From Liolophura sinensis (lineage: Eukaryota; Mollusca; Polyplacophora; Chitonida; Chitonidae): DNA of 64,000 nucleotides. The stretch covers positions 16,667,385 to 16,731,384 of the forward strand of contig NC_088295.1 of the NCBI RefSeq assembly GCF_032854445.1. Reading direction: 5' to 3'. Shown piece after piece: positions 11,801-26,800 of the stretch (position 1 is the first letter of the stretch; the number at the start of each line of letters is the position of its first letter). A program made the translations under genes and the position numbers. The notes beneath the pieces were generated by a model. The model was not told the origin of the DNA and searched no databases. It worked only from the letters and a program-made list of their open reading frames with translations.

Positions 11801-14800
11801 TTTTGTATGGGTTTCTAGCCATTTACCTGGACAATGTGATACCAAGTGAGTGAACATGAGATGCCTTTCTCCAAAATTCTCTACCTGTTATCAACTTGTA
11901 CGATTCCTTCTATTTAGTAATGTGATTCCATGCATGAGGCTCCAAACTGGGAACACTACTGTTAAAGTAGATCCCCAGCGCTGAGCCTTCCAAACTGCAG
12001 ACAGATAGTGTGATGTCCCCTGAATCCATTCCGATCGTTTAAAACATCGAAAAGGGAAGAAAACTGGCAGAATTTAGTTATGATGCATTAGAAAATCTAC
12101 TCCGGTACAGTTGAGCCACCATTGACCTTGTGCATTCACTGCAGGCATCTGAGGCTTCTCTGTGTGTACAACACAGACAGTCGGAAACAGTCGCTATACT
12201 TTTACAGATAATTCCAGATTATTCCATGCCCAAGTGTGGCCTGCAACTGCAGTAACACTACGCAGGATATGGTAAAGTTACATACGTGGCCTAAAAGTTG
12301 CACAGATGTACAAAGTATGGAACAGATCTCGTCAAAAACGATCTATGGGAGAATTACGAGAGACTCATAGTTGCATGAGACTTGCTCTTTCCGCCATACC
12401 TTCTAAAGGATAAGGCCGAAAGACAAACCTTATAACATCGCCCCAGAAAGCCAATGTGAGATGAACTGTAGGGAGCCGCTAACCTTTGCCCTTCAATGGC
12501 CATGAGGCTACACGGCGGCCCTCTCGCTCAGTTCACACCTCACCTACACACCGCTGTGCACACATGATACACCGCAGCATGCCTTACCTGGAGCCCATAA
12601 GGGGAACACAGGCAAATTTTAAATTGGCATTTCTATGTGTTGGCAATCGCTGTTTCCATTCAATATAATTCAAGCCTCAATTATTTTTGCGGGTGATACT
12701 TTTTAAAACATAAAAGATTAGCTCGATTGTTAGTTTCACCGGCTTTGAGTGACAGACATCATGATTAATTAAAATTGTCAGTGCGACTCATAGTTTCCTG
12801 GCTCGACTGTATGGATCATCATGTTACAGCTGGTATCGCTCAATGTGGCTATAAAACTTTATGCATGTATGAGGCTCAGACCCGGGAACACTTTTCTATT
12901 AAGTAATATGATTGCATGTACATGTATGAGGCTCCCACCTGGGAACACTGTTCCTTTAAGTAATATGATTTCATGTATGAGGCTCAGACCCGGGAACACT
13001 GTTCCTTTAAGTAATATGATTTCATGTATGAGGCTCAGACCCGGGAACACTGTTCTGTTAAGCAATATGGTTTCATGTATGAGTCTCTGACCCGGGAATA
13101 CTGTTCTGTTAAGCAATATGGTTGCATGTATGAGGCTCCTTGGAGCACAGTCATTGTTGCTGCACTGGAACGTTAACCACTCGGCCACAGAGGTCGTCCA
13201 CTGTTTTATTGAGTTATGTGCTTCCATCTTTGAGGCTCAGTTGTTGGTACACTGTTCTAATATTAATGTCAAGCTGTGTTTGGGATACATTGTAGGGAAC
13301 AACTATAGCTGTATTGTACTTATTCCTTTCCAGGCTGCTGTAGTCAGATAATCCTCACAATTACGTGTAGGTGTTTCATTGTTGTATCATTGTTTTGCAG
13401 GTGAGTATGGCCCACGACGGCCTCCATGGTACATCTTCATGCGGTCTTATTGGTGTGATGTTTCTAGCAGTAGTGGTGAGCGATTGCATCTCATCAATGG
13501 TGACCACCATGCAAACAACACAGCCAGTCATGATGAAGATGTAGAACCTGTGTCATCAGACCTTCGCGGTAAGGAAGGAATAAGGTAAACAAAATTTATT
13601 TAATTATTTTATCTAATACATGTATCAATAAACATATGATTATAAGGAAAGCGGATTATTGTAGGTGTAATCTGGGATTAAGATATAGACATCTGTCTTA
13701 ATCCCAGGCTTAATTAAAATATTTGGAAGTGTTTTCAAAAGCCCAGAAGAAGAACTCAAGTAGGCTTAGGGTCCAGCAGTGACGCTTTGCCAAAATTAAA
13801 GAACAATAGGCATGTTGTATTGGAGTAAATAAACTTTGTTAATTGACATATGCTGTATGGTTTTAAAAATCACGAACAATAGTAATAAATTAATCTCTGA
13901 AAACTGGCTCACCTCTATACAAACGCAACAGATGATAAGGCATGAGCGCAAAGGATCACGCAGAGGCAAGGCCACACAAGACTGTTATCTGTCTGTGTTT
14001 GGGCAGTGCCATAGGCGAGAAGCGCATGCTATTGTCGTGCTTTATTCAAAGGAAGGTCATGTTGATTTGTGAAATTTATGGGAAGATTTTCCAGTTTACT
14101 ATAAAATTTCTCTTGCCTGGTTCTATATGGCATAATATAAATTATGCCATATATACACCAGTCGATGATTTGATCACATATTTACTTCCTATTATCAAGT
14201 TGATTTTGTTGTGCAGGGCCCTAGGTACATTGCAGGTTACACATTGCAAGATACATGTCCAGTATATGTTCATGGCTAGTATATGTTCATGGCTAGTATA
14301 TGTTCAAATAGCTGAAACAGGGGGACTACGTCAAGGATATGTCTGTAGACAGAACTATATTCACACCTTCTGACAATAATCCTGCACGACAGCCCAGTGG
14401 AGGGTTCGTCACAAGCCAGTGGAGTGTTATTCAGCATCTTTGAGCGCAATATGAGCGGTAAACCATTGACTTTTAGCCTGAGCTGTACTGTATTTGACCA
14501 TTTAAGGGATTTTTGTGAACTTTGATTAATTTCTTATCATAAAAAATTAAGTGTTGGCATCAAAGTTATCATTTTAAGGCTTTATTGTGCTTCAGAAAGA
14601 GCATTTACACATACCCAACTTTAGGTGAAATACCGTACTACAAAAGCTGTTCTTCTATGAGGCTTTCACAAACAAAACAATATTCAGAGTAAACTTAACT
14701 ACTATATCAAAAGATAGAGGAAATAAACATAACACCAAAAAAAAAAACCAACATTATGTCACATATTCTTAACCTCTTACACACAAGCTGACATGACTGC

Positions 14801-17800
14801 AGCCAAATCAGTAGGAGCTGGATTTGAGCATGCAACCTCATGGTTCAAGGGCTGTGAAGAGAGAGATCTTAAGGATCTGAATGAGTCATATGTCCACAAC
14901 CTCATGGTTCAAGGGCTGTGGAGAGAGAGAGATCTTAAGGATCTGAATGAGTCATATGTCCATAACCTCATGGTTCAAGAGCTGTGGAGAGAGAGATTTT
15001 AAGGATCTGAATGAGTCATATGTCCACAACCTCATGGTTCAAGGGCTGTGGAGAGAGAGATTTTAAGGATCTGAATGAGTCATATGTCCACAACCTCATG
15101 GTTCAAGGGCTGTGGAGAGAGAGATCTTAAGGATCTGAATGAGTCATATGTCCACAACCTCATGGTTCAAGGGCTGTGGAGAGAGAGAGAGATCTTAAGG
15201 ATCTGAATGAGTCATATGTCCACAACCTCATGGTTCAAGGGCTGTGGAGAGAGAGATCTTAAGGATCTGAATGAGTCATTCGTCCACAAACTGCCATCCT
15301 TCCACCACCTGATCTATTAAACACATTAGTCTGATCATTTGTGTACTCTACAGGATAATGAACCTAAGGAAAGTTTTCAAGGGACGTGAAGAGGACACGG
15401 TGGCTGTTGATGGTATGTAGATAAGACAAACACAGAATGTATATTTAGTAAAGAATCTGCTTGTCTTTGTAATGCTTTCATCATTCATTCATTTTGATGA
15501 GGTTGTTTCATTAGAATTTATTATGGACAAAGCATAATGTTTTCAGGATAATACCAAGAGATTTTTTATATAATGACAAGACAGCAAGCTGTGAATGGTC
15601 GTGGGTTTCCCCGGGCTTTGCTCCGTTTTCTCCCGTCATATAAGTGAAATATTCTTGAGTGTGGTGTAAAAGCCCAATCAATAAATAAATGAATATTGGC
15701 AATTTGTGAAATTTTTGTCTATATAAGATGTTAACTAATCTTGTATCAACTTTTTAATCAAAAATGAATGATATTTGTATACAGCAGAATTTAATTACCT
15801 GCTTTGATTCTAGACTGTGTGGACTGCATGCTGTGAGAACTAGAGTTTTAAGAAAATTAACCTCTTTGATTTGTGGTCTTGGCAGGACTGACTTTGGACA
15901 TGTACGTGGGTCAGATAACCGGCTTGCTGGGTCATAACGGGGCAGGGAAAACAACTCTGATCAACATGTTGACAGGCCTGACCACTGCAACAAGTGGCCA
16001 CAGCACAGTTCTTGGACTGGTAGGTTTGTCTAGTGACACCTGTATTTGTCATGTGTCAATTTGGGAATATTTCTGAGACTTCATTCTGATGTTCTGGTTC
16101 TTGTTATTTATGTGCCTATTTTTAAACTACCCTGTCCCTCCATCTAACAGATTTCCCCACACTAGTTACATTTTTATACCTCCCTTAATGAAGTAAGGAC
16201 CCTGTCTGTCTGTCTGTCTGTAGAACTGATTTAGTCCATACATCTCCTCCCAAACTGCAGTGTCGATTTCAGTGAAACTTACCATACATGTTGCGTATCA
16301 CCTGAACTTGTCCCTGCTTGAGTTTAATGGCAAATGGGTAATTATTTTAATAATTACACCCATTTAGGACTTCGCATAACAGTGTTCTCCATTTATTCAG
16401 ATTTTGTCCATGCATCTCCTCCCAAACAACTTCCCCGATTTTGATGAAACTTATTTGGCATAACAGTGCTTTTCCATATATTCATATTCGGTCCGTGCAA
16501 CTTTTCCTAAAGTACTGAACCTATTTCCATGAAACTTAGCATACATCTTTCATATGTTCTTAAAATGTGCATGCTTGGGTTTAATTACAATCGGGTAATT
16601 ATTTTCAAAATTACTCCCATTCAGATACTGACTGCAATAATGCATTTTCTGATTGATTCTCCATTCAAACCGGATGTTCCAGTAGTGCAATCAATGCACA
16701 CCATGAAGGGCGCACCATGAAGGGCACATAAAATTTGGGAATCATCAAGGGGAATAAGTTTTTGGGTTCATTTTTGTTTGTTTTTACTTTTATTTTCTCC
16801 CTATAATAAATGTCACTACTTAGGCTATAATCTACAGTTAACAGTTTTAACAACACAAAACAACAGCAGAAGAAACACATTACTATGGTTTGGGAGTAGT
16901 AGGGATTATTTTCTTGGATAACCTTGTGTCAACAAGTATTAATCAGAAAGAATGCACAGGTGATAAAAGATAGAACATAGACAATCCTCCGCATGAAGAA
17001 AAATGTAGTAAAACAAAACAAGCATAAACAGTCAAACAGATGTATATACCTCTGAATTTCTTCATTCATCTATAAATGTGCTCTTTCACATTGTTTTCTT
17101 AGGACATCACTGATGCAAACAGCATGGACAAAATACGTTGTAACAGTGGGGTGTGTCCCCAACACAACATCCTCTTTGACAAACTCAGTTGTAGAGAGCA
17201 TTTGCAAGTGTATGCAGGAATCAAAAATGTGCCAGAAGCAGAAGTAGATATGCAAGTAAGTGTACACATTTACATCCCAGTTGTGACACTTCAGAAAATA
17301 ATTCTTGAGGAAAAAAGGGAAAAATTTGTCTTAAATTAAGACCTGATTTTAACATAAATTTTGACCATGGATTTCAAATTTTAAATACATGTGTGACACG
17401 AATACAAATATATCAGAATTTTGAACGTTTTGAATCATAACTTCAGAAAAAAAATGGCTGAGAGGGTTACTTTTGAGCTGTGTTTGGCAATAATTTAAAC
17501 CATTAAAACTGATAACAGTTTTATATATTTATTTGATTGGAATTTTATTCCATACTCGATACTATTTTCTTTATTCACTGACAGTTGAGCTTTTTAGCTT
17601 AGTATGGGAATGCTATGACTGTAAACCGAAAAGTCATTTTGAAAGCTGTGCATGTTGCTGTTGTTCAGGTGGAGCAAGCCCTTGCGGATGTCGACTTAGT
17701 GGACCAAGGCAGTGCACTGGCTGAAGAACTCAGTGGTGGACAGAAGCGCAAACTCTCAGTCGCAATTGCATTGATCGGTGATCCAAAGGTTTACTGTCTT

Positions 17801-20800
17801 TATTGAATAATTTTTAGGATCACAAAGCATTACACTCCTATGGTTCTTGCATTTTTCTCAGCCTGATGAACTTTTCATTTTAAAATAAACTAGGCCTACA
17901 GAAAGATAACACCCGTGACCTCTTTGGCAAGGTTAATGTAAATACAGCTATTGATTTGTTTGGTGTTTTATCCCATGCTCAAGAATATTTCACTTATATG
18001 AAAGGGGCCCAGTATTATCTTATAAAGAAGTAACTTGGGGAAACCCATACCCATTTGGATGATGTATTCATATCATGGTATGTACATGTATCCAAGTGCA
18101 AATTGTTTGAAAAGTACACTGTTGTGATATCAGAAAGAACGGTCAAAGCAGGAAAAAGTGACTGTGCAGTCATAACTGCTTACTTTCCTCGTTGAGGACA
18201 GATTATAAGTACTGTGTGTGTGTACCCCCCAGGTTATGTTTCTGGATGAACCAACGGCAGGCATGGACCCGTACTCGAGGCGCCACCTGTGGTCTCTGCT
18301 ACAGAAAAGGAAGAAAGGGAAGATCATCCTACTGACCACACACTTCATGGATGAGGCAGACATCTTAGCTGGTAAGACATAAGCTTTAGAGGAGGGCAAA
18401 ACTGCTATTTTACATTATTCTATTTTCAAATTTTATGTCAAAGAAAGAGAATGTACTTGTGTGGTGTAACTGGTAAATAAGTAAGTAAAAGTACATTTAC
18501 TTTTTTTTGGAATATTTGAAATAGCTAACATACGGATGTAACAGTGACACACCCTCAAATAACCCTTTTTTAAGTTCTCAACAATGGGGAACAAACATTT
18601 GACTATTGGTTTGTGATTTTATTTCGCCCTACAGATCGCAAGGCTATTGTCGCAAAAGGCCAGCTTCGGTGCTGTGGCTCATCTCTTTTCTTGAAGAACA
18701 GATTTGGAATTGGCTACCACTTGAAGTAGGCACTATTTATATGTGAAGGTCATGGTATTCTGAGTGTACTTGCAATAAGCTGTAGTTTAAAATCCCTTTC
18801 TTGACATCAAATAACTACTTTCTTAATTCAGTGCTGTACGTGGGAAGGTCTTCCAGCAACCTGCGGATGTTCGTGGGGTTCACCCGGGCTCTGCCCAGTT
18901 TTCTTCCACCATAATGCTGGCCACTGTCATATAGGTGAAATATTCTTGAGTACAGTGTAAAACACCAGTGAAATAAATAAATAAATCCAAATTCATTGAA
19001 ATGTTGAACAACTGGAGCACCTATATAGAATTTGTATAAATTGTCTTATTTTAATCACAAAATCTCCTTTAATATGTGATGGTAGTGGTGTGATTAATTA
19101 ATTTTTTCAACATAATGGACATTCTGTTTCAGTATGGTGGTAGAGCCCAGCTGTGACGCTGACCAAGTCACAGAGTTTATAACACAGTACATTGATGATG
19201 TCCAGTTGGCACGTAGACATGGCAATGAGCTTAGCTACACATTACCCCTCTCAAACGTTAATTCATTTCCAGGTAGGTGCGTTACAAAAGGGATATACAA
19301 AAGGGTGGATGAGGGGGATGATCATTAAGGTGAATGGAACTGCATAATAATACTTAGGTGATAGAGGGGGCTCAGTTGGTTAGGGCGCTAGCGCAGCATA
19401 ATGGTCCAGGAGTCTCTCACCAATGCGGTCGCTGTGAGCTCAAGTCCAGGTCATGCCGGCTTCCTCTCCGGCCGTACGTGGGAAGGTCTTTCAACAACCT
19501 GCGGATGGTTGTGGTTTCCCCCGGGCTCTGCCCGGTTTCCTCCCACCATAATGCTGGCCGCCGTCATATAAGTGAAATATTTTTGAGTATGGCGTAAAAC
19601 ACCAATCAAATAAATAAATAAATTATGTGATAGATACTTCCCAGCTGCTGACTAAATGCATAGGTAACAACTACTGGGTTTGGTACACCATACAGAGCTT
19701 TAGTCTAAGCAACTTATCCTGCCTAGATAATCTGGCAATACCATACCTGGTAGCCATTGTTTTGAGGACACTTCAACCGTGCACCACAAGTATTCAGTAA
19801 TTTAGGAGAGACTTGTATTAAGTTACAGATTTTGAGCCTGTTTTGAACCCTATGGTACTAATGAGATGCATCTGAACAGAGAAATATCCCCCTACAAACT
19901 TAGCAATTCCCAGTGTTCAACCTGCAGATATAACTCTTGTGGAAGTATCACATGCACATTAAATGAAGTTTTTGCTATATTCCTTTGCTTTCTTGGGTAT
20001 ACTTTACTTTACTTTTTACAATTTATTGACTTAATGAAACAGTAGGCTTTAGTAATATATCCCTGGCCAAAGAAAAGTCTGTGGCGTTCAGATTTAAGAC
20101 AGAATCTCCTAACTTTCTGTCCATGCACATGTATGTTTGTATGTATATGAAATTAGTAATTAAGCTGACGGCTACGTATATACTGGATTTGATGTTTTGT
20201 ATTTCAGCACTGTTTTCTGCTCTAGAGTACTCTGGGACAAGCGATACAAGCACATCAAATTCTTTGGGAATAAAAACATTTGGTGTCTCAATGACAACGC
20301 TGGAAGAAGTTTTTCTGAAATTAGGTTATTATTTCCAGTGTGACTAACTGGTTCCCAAAACTGTATCACATCAATGGAGATTTGTTTTCATAAAACATGT
20401 TTCATTGTTACAAATTTTAAAGGGCTCCCTGTCAAGTACATTGTCAAGTATGGCATAAAACTATTGAGAAACATTTATATGTCTGTATTTGAAATTGTAC
20501 ATGTTAACATCTAAAAGGACACAGTAGTAAATTTTTTCTTAACGTGTGTAATCTTTTTGATTTTTCTATTTTGGAAGTGGTGAATGAGGATTTGTTGTCT
20601 TCTTGTTACAGGTGAGCATGACGAAACCGGAAGGAAGGCTGATTTGCAGGCACCTGCCATCTCTGATGGACAGCTGTCAGTCAGTGGCCATTCATCTGCC
20701 CCATCAAGCGTCCACCACAGCATGGAACTGTTTCCCATACAGGATGACAACGCAGCTTTTAACAGGAGTATTACCAAGCAGCGGTTCTGGGCACTCCTCA

Positions 20801-23800
20801 AAATCCGCTTCCTGCAGGCCATTCGTGTTAAGATTGCCCTCATCTTCCAGCTCTTTCTACCTGTGGTATTTGTCATCGTTGGGTGTGTTGTCAATAAAAC
20901 GGCTGCACCACCGGATAACACTGCCTCACCACCCAGCCTCAGTATGCAGAGCGCTCTAGGAGCGTATGTCACACTGAATAATGCCTCCATACCAGTAGGA
21001 TTATCTCAACCGTTTATATTTGAAGATGGATCAGGTAAGAGAAAACTTCACAATCTATCAAGAACCACAGTTCAAGCTGTTTCAGTTCTTCAACCTCTTC
21101 ACCTCTTTGAAAGGTGTTTATTTTAGCAAATTTTGAGAGCATTATTAGTGTAGACTGGTCAAAATTACACTTTTTTCAGAGCACTGACATTGGTCAATCC
21201 AACCAGTGTAGTTTCCTCCCCTAAGTCAAATTAAAGATACACTTAAATTGTGCAGAAATTGGCTTTCATATGGGAAAAGGTTGAGGAATTAGGGCATACC
21301 TTAAACTGTCCTAGTGTAATCAGGTGTGGAGTTTTTGTTGCCTAACAAATCTGCAAAGTTTCACACATGCACATGTAGTCCTGTCATTGTCTAAAACAGT
21401 GTCCAAAGCAGACTTTTCCATCAAACTTATACTTCAACCTGTCAAATACTTTATATTTCCCAGCATGATGATTTTGCTTTTCCAAGCAGTGTAAGTCAGA
21501 GAAGCTTGATTATAATTTCGTTGGTTATAATATGCTTTCTTTATTCTCACTTACTTGATACAACTTCTGTTCAGCATATTTTCCTTTGATTTCTAGGTGG
21601 TAGCAGTTTCATCACTTTGCTAAAGATGAACCTTGAGGTGGCTATTAAGATAGACGAGTCGAACAGCTCAGTGAACCTGTTAGATGCGCGACCTCACCAT
21701 GTAGGGGTGAACTTCAGCAGCCTCACCCCAGCAGCTCAGGTTAGACAGTGACAAGGCATCAATCAGTCAATCATTGCATGAATTGAATACACTTTCGACT
21801 GATCTGAATGTTTTACTTAAGTTGGCATTTATGTTCCAGTGACAAGGCATCAATCAATCAATCATTGCATGAATTGAATACACTTTCAACTGATCTGAAT
21901 GTTTTACTTAAGTTGGCATTTATGTTCGCTTTTGTATGAGTCATATTTTCATTTAACTGAAAAAGATGTGCACCAAGAAGACATGATTTCACTCAAATCA
22001 AAGTTGTTGAACAGTTTATGACAAATCAGTTTGAAAGACCTTGTAAATGTTCTTGAGCTAATGTAACTGGAATTCTATTTCATATAATTTGTGTACTGTA
22101 ATTCTTCAACCTTTTCACATTTGTGCAAGGTGTTTATTCACGCAAATTCTGATGGGATCATTAATTATACTTTTCGTGAAGACCTGAAATTGGCTAGTTC
22201 AAGCAATTTAGTTTTGCCTTGAATTTTAAATTAAAAACATGTATAAATTGCACTAAGAGTTGCTCTTTGATATGTGAAAAGGTTGAGGAATAAGGGTGGC
22301 ATATTGTAAGGATGATTTTGGGTCAATTTTTCAGGGCTATGATTCTAGCTTTACAGTATTGTATAATGACACCGCTGTGCACTCCTTACCAGTGGCTATA
22401 GACCTGCTCCTGAATGGCTTGTACGGAATGGTGTTGGCCAGCGCTCCTCCCAAGCACATCCACACTTTTAACTTGCCCTGGAACAACACAGAAACAGTCC
22501 TGACCTTCAACAATGGAGCATTCTCGGCCTCTATCATCTTAGCACTAGCCTTTGCGCTTATTCCTGGGGGATTTGGAACTTTGATAGTCCGAGAAAGGGA
22601 GGTGTGTGGGTATATTCACTTACCCAAAATCCTTTAGTAAATATGACCAGTAAAGTATAACTTTAGATCCAATTTGAGAATATAATTTGAAGATTTTGAA
22701 AATTAAAATATGCTGTTCAAGTAGGGACATAAAATCTCAAGGAAAATGGTAAATAACATGTCCAGTTCAGAGGAAATTTATGTAATATGCCTGAAGGTGC
22801 ACCTTGGCTCTGGTCAAATGTACTGAAGATTTAGGGTTTTGGAAGCAAACTTATTCACTTATTTTGTTAAATGAATTACTGTGGGTCAAAGCCTTATGTT
22901 AATGTGGTTTGTAATCATTCTTGATTGCAGAATTCATATGTCATTTATAGTGCCTTTAGTTCCCTATCACAAAAGTGTAGAGTATTATAATGTTGATATT
23001 GAAAACAAAGAAGATTAATCATGATAGTAATGTCCATATAGTATCATACAGTTGTAAACTTGACCAAATCAGGGATGTCAAATTGATAGCATGTTTCAGT
23101 TTTCATGGAGACATTGCAGGAATTATCACCCTGCTATTATAAAGCAAAGTTTAGAATTATTTAAACCCTTGGGATGGATTTATAGTTTGATGAATGTAGT
23201 ATTAACAGTAACATTTTCAGACCCTAATCTGGATGTGCCAGGGCAGGTGCCATTTTTTTGTCTCAAAATCCACTTAGAAAGCTGAAGGTTAGTTTTGGTT
23301 TACTGTAATGTTTTAAAAAAAGGGCACTTTGCATCAAAAGCTTCTGGTTGCAAAGCAAGCCAAAAGACCAAACTTATACGTGTACACATATATTTACACT
23401 TTATATATTTAGTTTATCTGTTTTGTTTATCTGTAACTGACCACTGATGGACATTAATCTGTGACAGGTGAAGGCTCGGAGTCAGCTGAGAGTGTCTGGT
23501 GTCAGCTGGGTGATGTATTGGGGCACAAGCTTTATATTCCACTTTTTACAGTTCTCCATACCTGCCATCCTTTGCATCATCGTTGTTTTAGCTGCTCAGG
23601 TAATGGCTATACAGTATGTCCGAACATTGAATTGCAAAAACAACAGAAAATAAAGATCCCATATTAGCATTATTTTGTGTTAAAATCCAATGTTCTGATG
23701 TTCTTATAAAAAAGTGCATAATTATCTCTTTACATATGTATAAAAAAGCATTACATATGCCACCTTGGCCTGTGTGAATGAAGAGATACATAGCTATACT

Positions 23801-26800
23801 AGATTGTGAATTCTACAATTGGGTGTATAATTGATTGTTGGAAAGAAGTTGGCTTGCACAAAGAAATTGAAAACTGATTGTTCACCAAATTCGACTCGTA
23901 CGTAAACGTTGACCTGTCAAATGGACAGTATCCCAGTTACTAACTTTTTCTTGCCTTAATTTTCAAAACAGTTCTGCGTGATAATGATTCAGCTTCCAAT
24001 AGCAACAGCAACATCTTTTTAAAACAATTAAATTGCACATATTTTTAAACCGAGTGCAAAATTACCAACTGACAGTCTATCTATTAAGGCAAGTATTTGT
24101 ACTTTACTTTTAGTTTTGGGATTATTGTAAACAGGTAATTTCTCAGTTGTAATTTCTGACTAAGTCAGGACTATCCTAGCTTGAAAACTAGGATAGCTTT
24201 TTGCATATTATTCTCCAAAACTGTTGAGTGATATCCATAAAAAAAACACTCCTGCAAGCTGGCCCCTTATGGTATGTTAGGTTTTTCTTAACGTGACTGA
24301 CCTTCAGCCTATTTGACTTACTAGTATAATGTCTTTTCAGCTACCAGTAAGCCAGATTTAATGAAACTTATACATGAATTGATTCTCTATTGTACTTTCC
24401 CTGCAGGTGCCCTCACTGTCACATGCCGGAGCAATTCTCTGCCTGATTCTGCTGTTCCTGTTGTACATGCCCTCCAACACCCTGCTCTCTTACAACCTGT
24501 CTTTCCTGTTCAAGAAAGGAGAAACCGCCATGAGTGTCCTGCCAAATATCTTCACATATGTAAGTTCTTAAAGTTGTAAGGATACAAAAATTCCGTCATG
24601 GGTTTCCCCAGGGCTCTGCCCGATTTCCTCCCACCATAATATGCCGGCTGTCATGTACATGAAATAGTCTTGAGTATAGCGTTGTACTCCAATCAAATAA
24701 ATAAATGAATAAGTAAATATAAAAGTTCTACAATGTTTATGGAAGTTATTTAGCAGAATTTTTTGTGAGAACTGTGGATTGACTCAGATTCACTAACATA
24801 AGTTCTTGATCTGGATCTTAGACTTCACTAGATCAGATGTGGCAAACTGCAGTTTTCCTTGCAAATACTTTATTTGGGAAGACAAAGCATTTATTAGTAC
24901 AAATTTTCTGTCACAACAACACTTAACTGTAAATGTGCAAATGAAGTGATTATGACAAAGGCATAAATCCCCAAAATAAATTAAATTAATTGTTTCTGGC
25001 ATTTACTGAAAAATCATGGAAATCAGATTGCATGGGCTATGCCTATACTATAACACATTGGGAGCTGAAAACCACCATGATATTCAGAAGCATTGACCAG
25101 GTAAACTGGGTTTTCTGTGAAGCGCTTGAGCAACAAGATCATATGTTTGGACTTTAGCTGCTTTAGCTGCTATTTTAAGTCAGTGGATTTAAGTCAGTCT
25201 TAAACGGCAGTTAATTTCTCTGGACACTGTGATATCCTCTACCCATAAACCTGACCAGCGAGGCCATGTATTTGCTACTTCAGCTGCTATTTTACATGAG
25301 TATGATACCAGGTGTCAAGTAAGGAGCAGTGAATCACAATGGTATCTAGTGTACGGAAAAAAATCTGGAGTATAGAGATAAAAACCAAAGTATTGTTTAA
25401 TTGAACTGAAAATCCCAGTTACATCAGCAAAGAATGGAGACTAAACAAGTCTGCAAATGAAATACATATAAATATCTTCTATGTCATTTTGTGTCTTCTG
25501 TATTTGTATTCTGTACTTGACAGTTTGAATTTCTACAATGTGGTTTATATGAAACTTTGTTTTTATGTTTGTAGGCTTCTATGATTCCGTACATTGCCGT
25601 GGCTCTCCTGGATGCAATGCGAAACAGTGATACTGCAGAAATTATACACTACGTCTTCTGTGTCATTGATCCTCCATACCTCGTCTTTGGAGGCATCTAT
25701 TACATAGATCGGGTGGGTAGCTCTTTTACTGACAGCAAAAATTTCACTGCATGCTAACCAGGTTATACATTTATGTGGGTGCATATTATGGGAAACTAAA
25801 TTTAACCCAGGCATTGTCATGGTAAGATGATACATCCCTGAACCTAATAAAATATTTACCAAAGCATAGAATAATATGTTTACATGTAGATATTTACCAA
25901 CATTTACCATTGCTGGAAGCAATTTTAAGTTTCTCTTATCTGTTTGTCCTTTTTCTTATTGCTTCCGTGCTATTAAAAGGGTTTATATTGTGGCACTGCA
26001 GGAGTGAGCTGATGGTTTCATTTGTTACCTTTTGTTATATGCAGTCATATGCAGTCATTACTAGTGTTTTATGTTGTTGTGTTTCACATTGATTTCATTG
26101 TGTGAGTATGAAACTGAATTAAAAACTTTCTCTTTGCAGATGCACAGAATACAAGTTCTGACAAATTCAGAACTCACTGTTGGAGATTATTTTAAATGGA
26201 GTAACAAGATTTTATTTGTATTTATCATGGTAAGAAACTTTTATATCTCACCAACTTTTTACTTGGTTTTATTTGATACAGCAGGATAATATTGTCTAGA
26301 CTGGCACAGTTTGTTTTAGTTCTTCATTGAAACTTGATTACTCCCTAAAATATATATGTTTTTAGCTGTATAATGTACTGATGTAGCTAATGTCATACCC
26401 CAAGCATCGGAGTCCAGTAACCACTTATGCAATGTTACAGTATGTTAATGTCGTACATGTTTCTTGAAAAGTATTACATGTATTGAGCCCAGGTTTTGCA
26501 ACCATGTAAACACAATCACACGGTTTGTGTTCCAATGTGGGTTCCCTGTGTGCATATTGATTACTGTCAGTTGCAGAATTCCTGACCTCACTTCTCTTTG
26601 CGTGTATTAGAATTTGGGCTAAGGTGAATGTTAATTGTGGTATTTTAAAAATTACTGAATGTATTGAGCTCTTGTTTTGCATACATGCAAAGCACAAAAC
26701 TACGAGAGAGATGTTCCATCACCCTGAATGTGGGTTAATTGCTGTAAATTTCAAAATTCCTGACATCACATCTCTTTTATGTATTAGAATCCATGTTAGG

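Noticed and set aside
12859-13227. Minus-strand ORF with repeated IHE-I-LL peptides
   Set aside because: Shadow of the 51-bp minisatellite.
14793-15002. Plus-strand ORF with repeated [14 protein letters not shown]
   Set aside because: Translation of the 64-68-bp minisatellite.
20511-20990. 159-codon minus-strand ORF
   Set aside because: Antisense of ABCA5-like exon 16, whose plus-strand frame is family-matched and phase-consistent.
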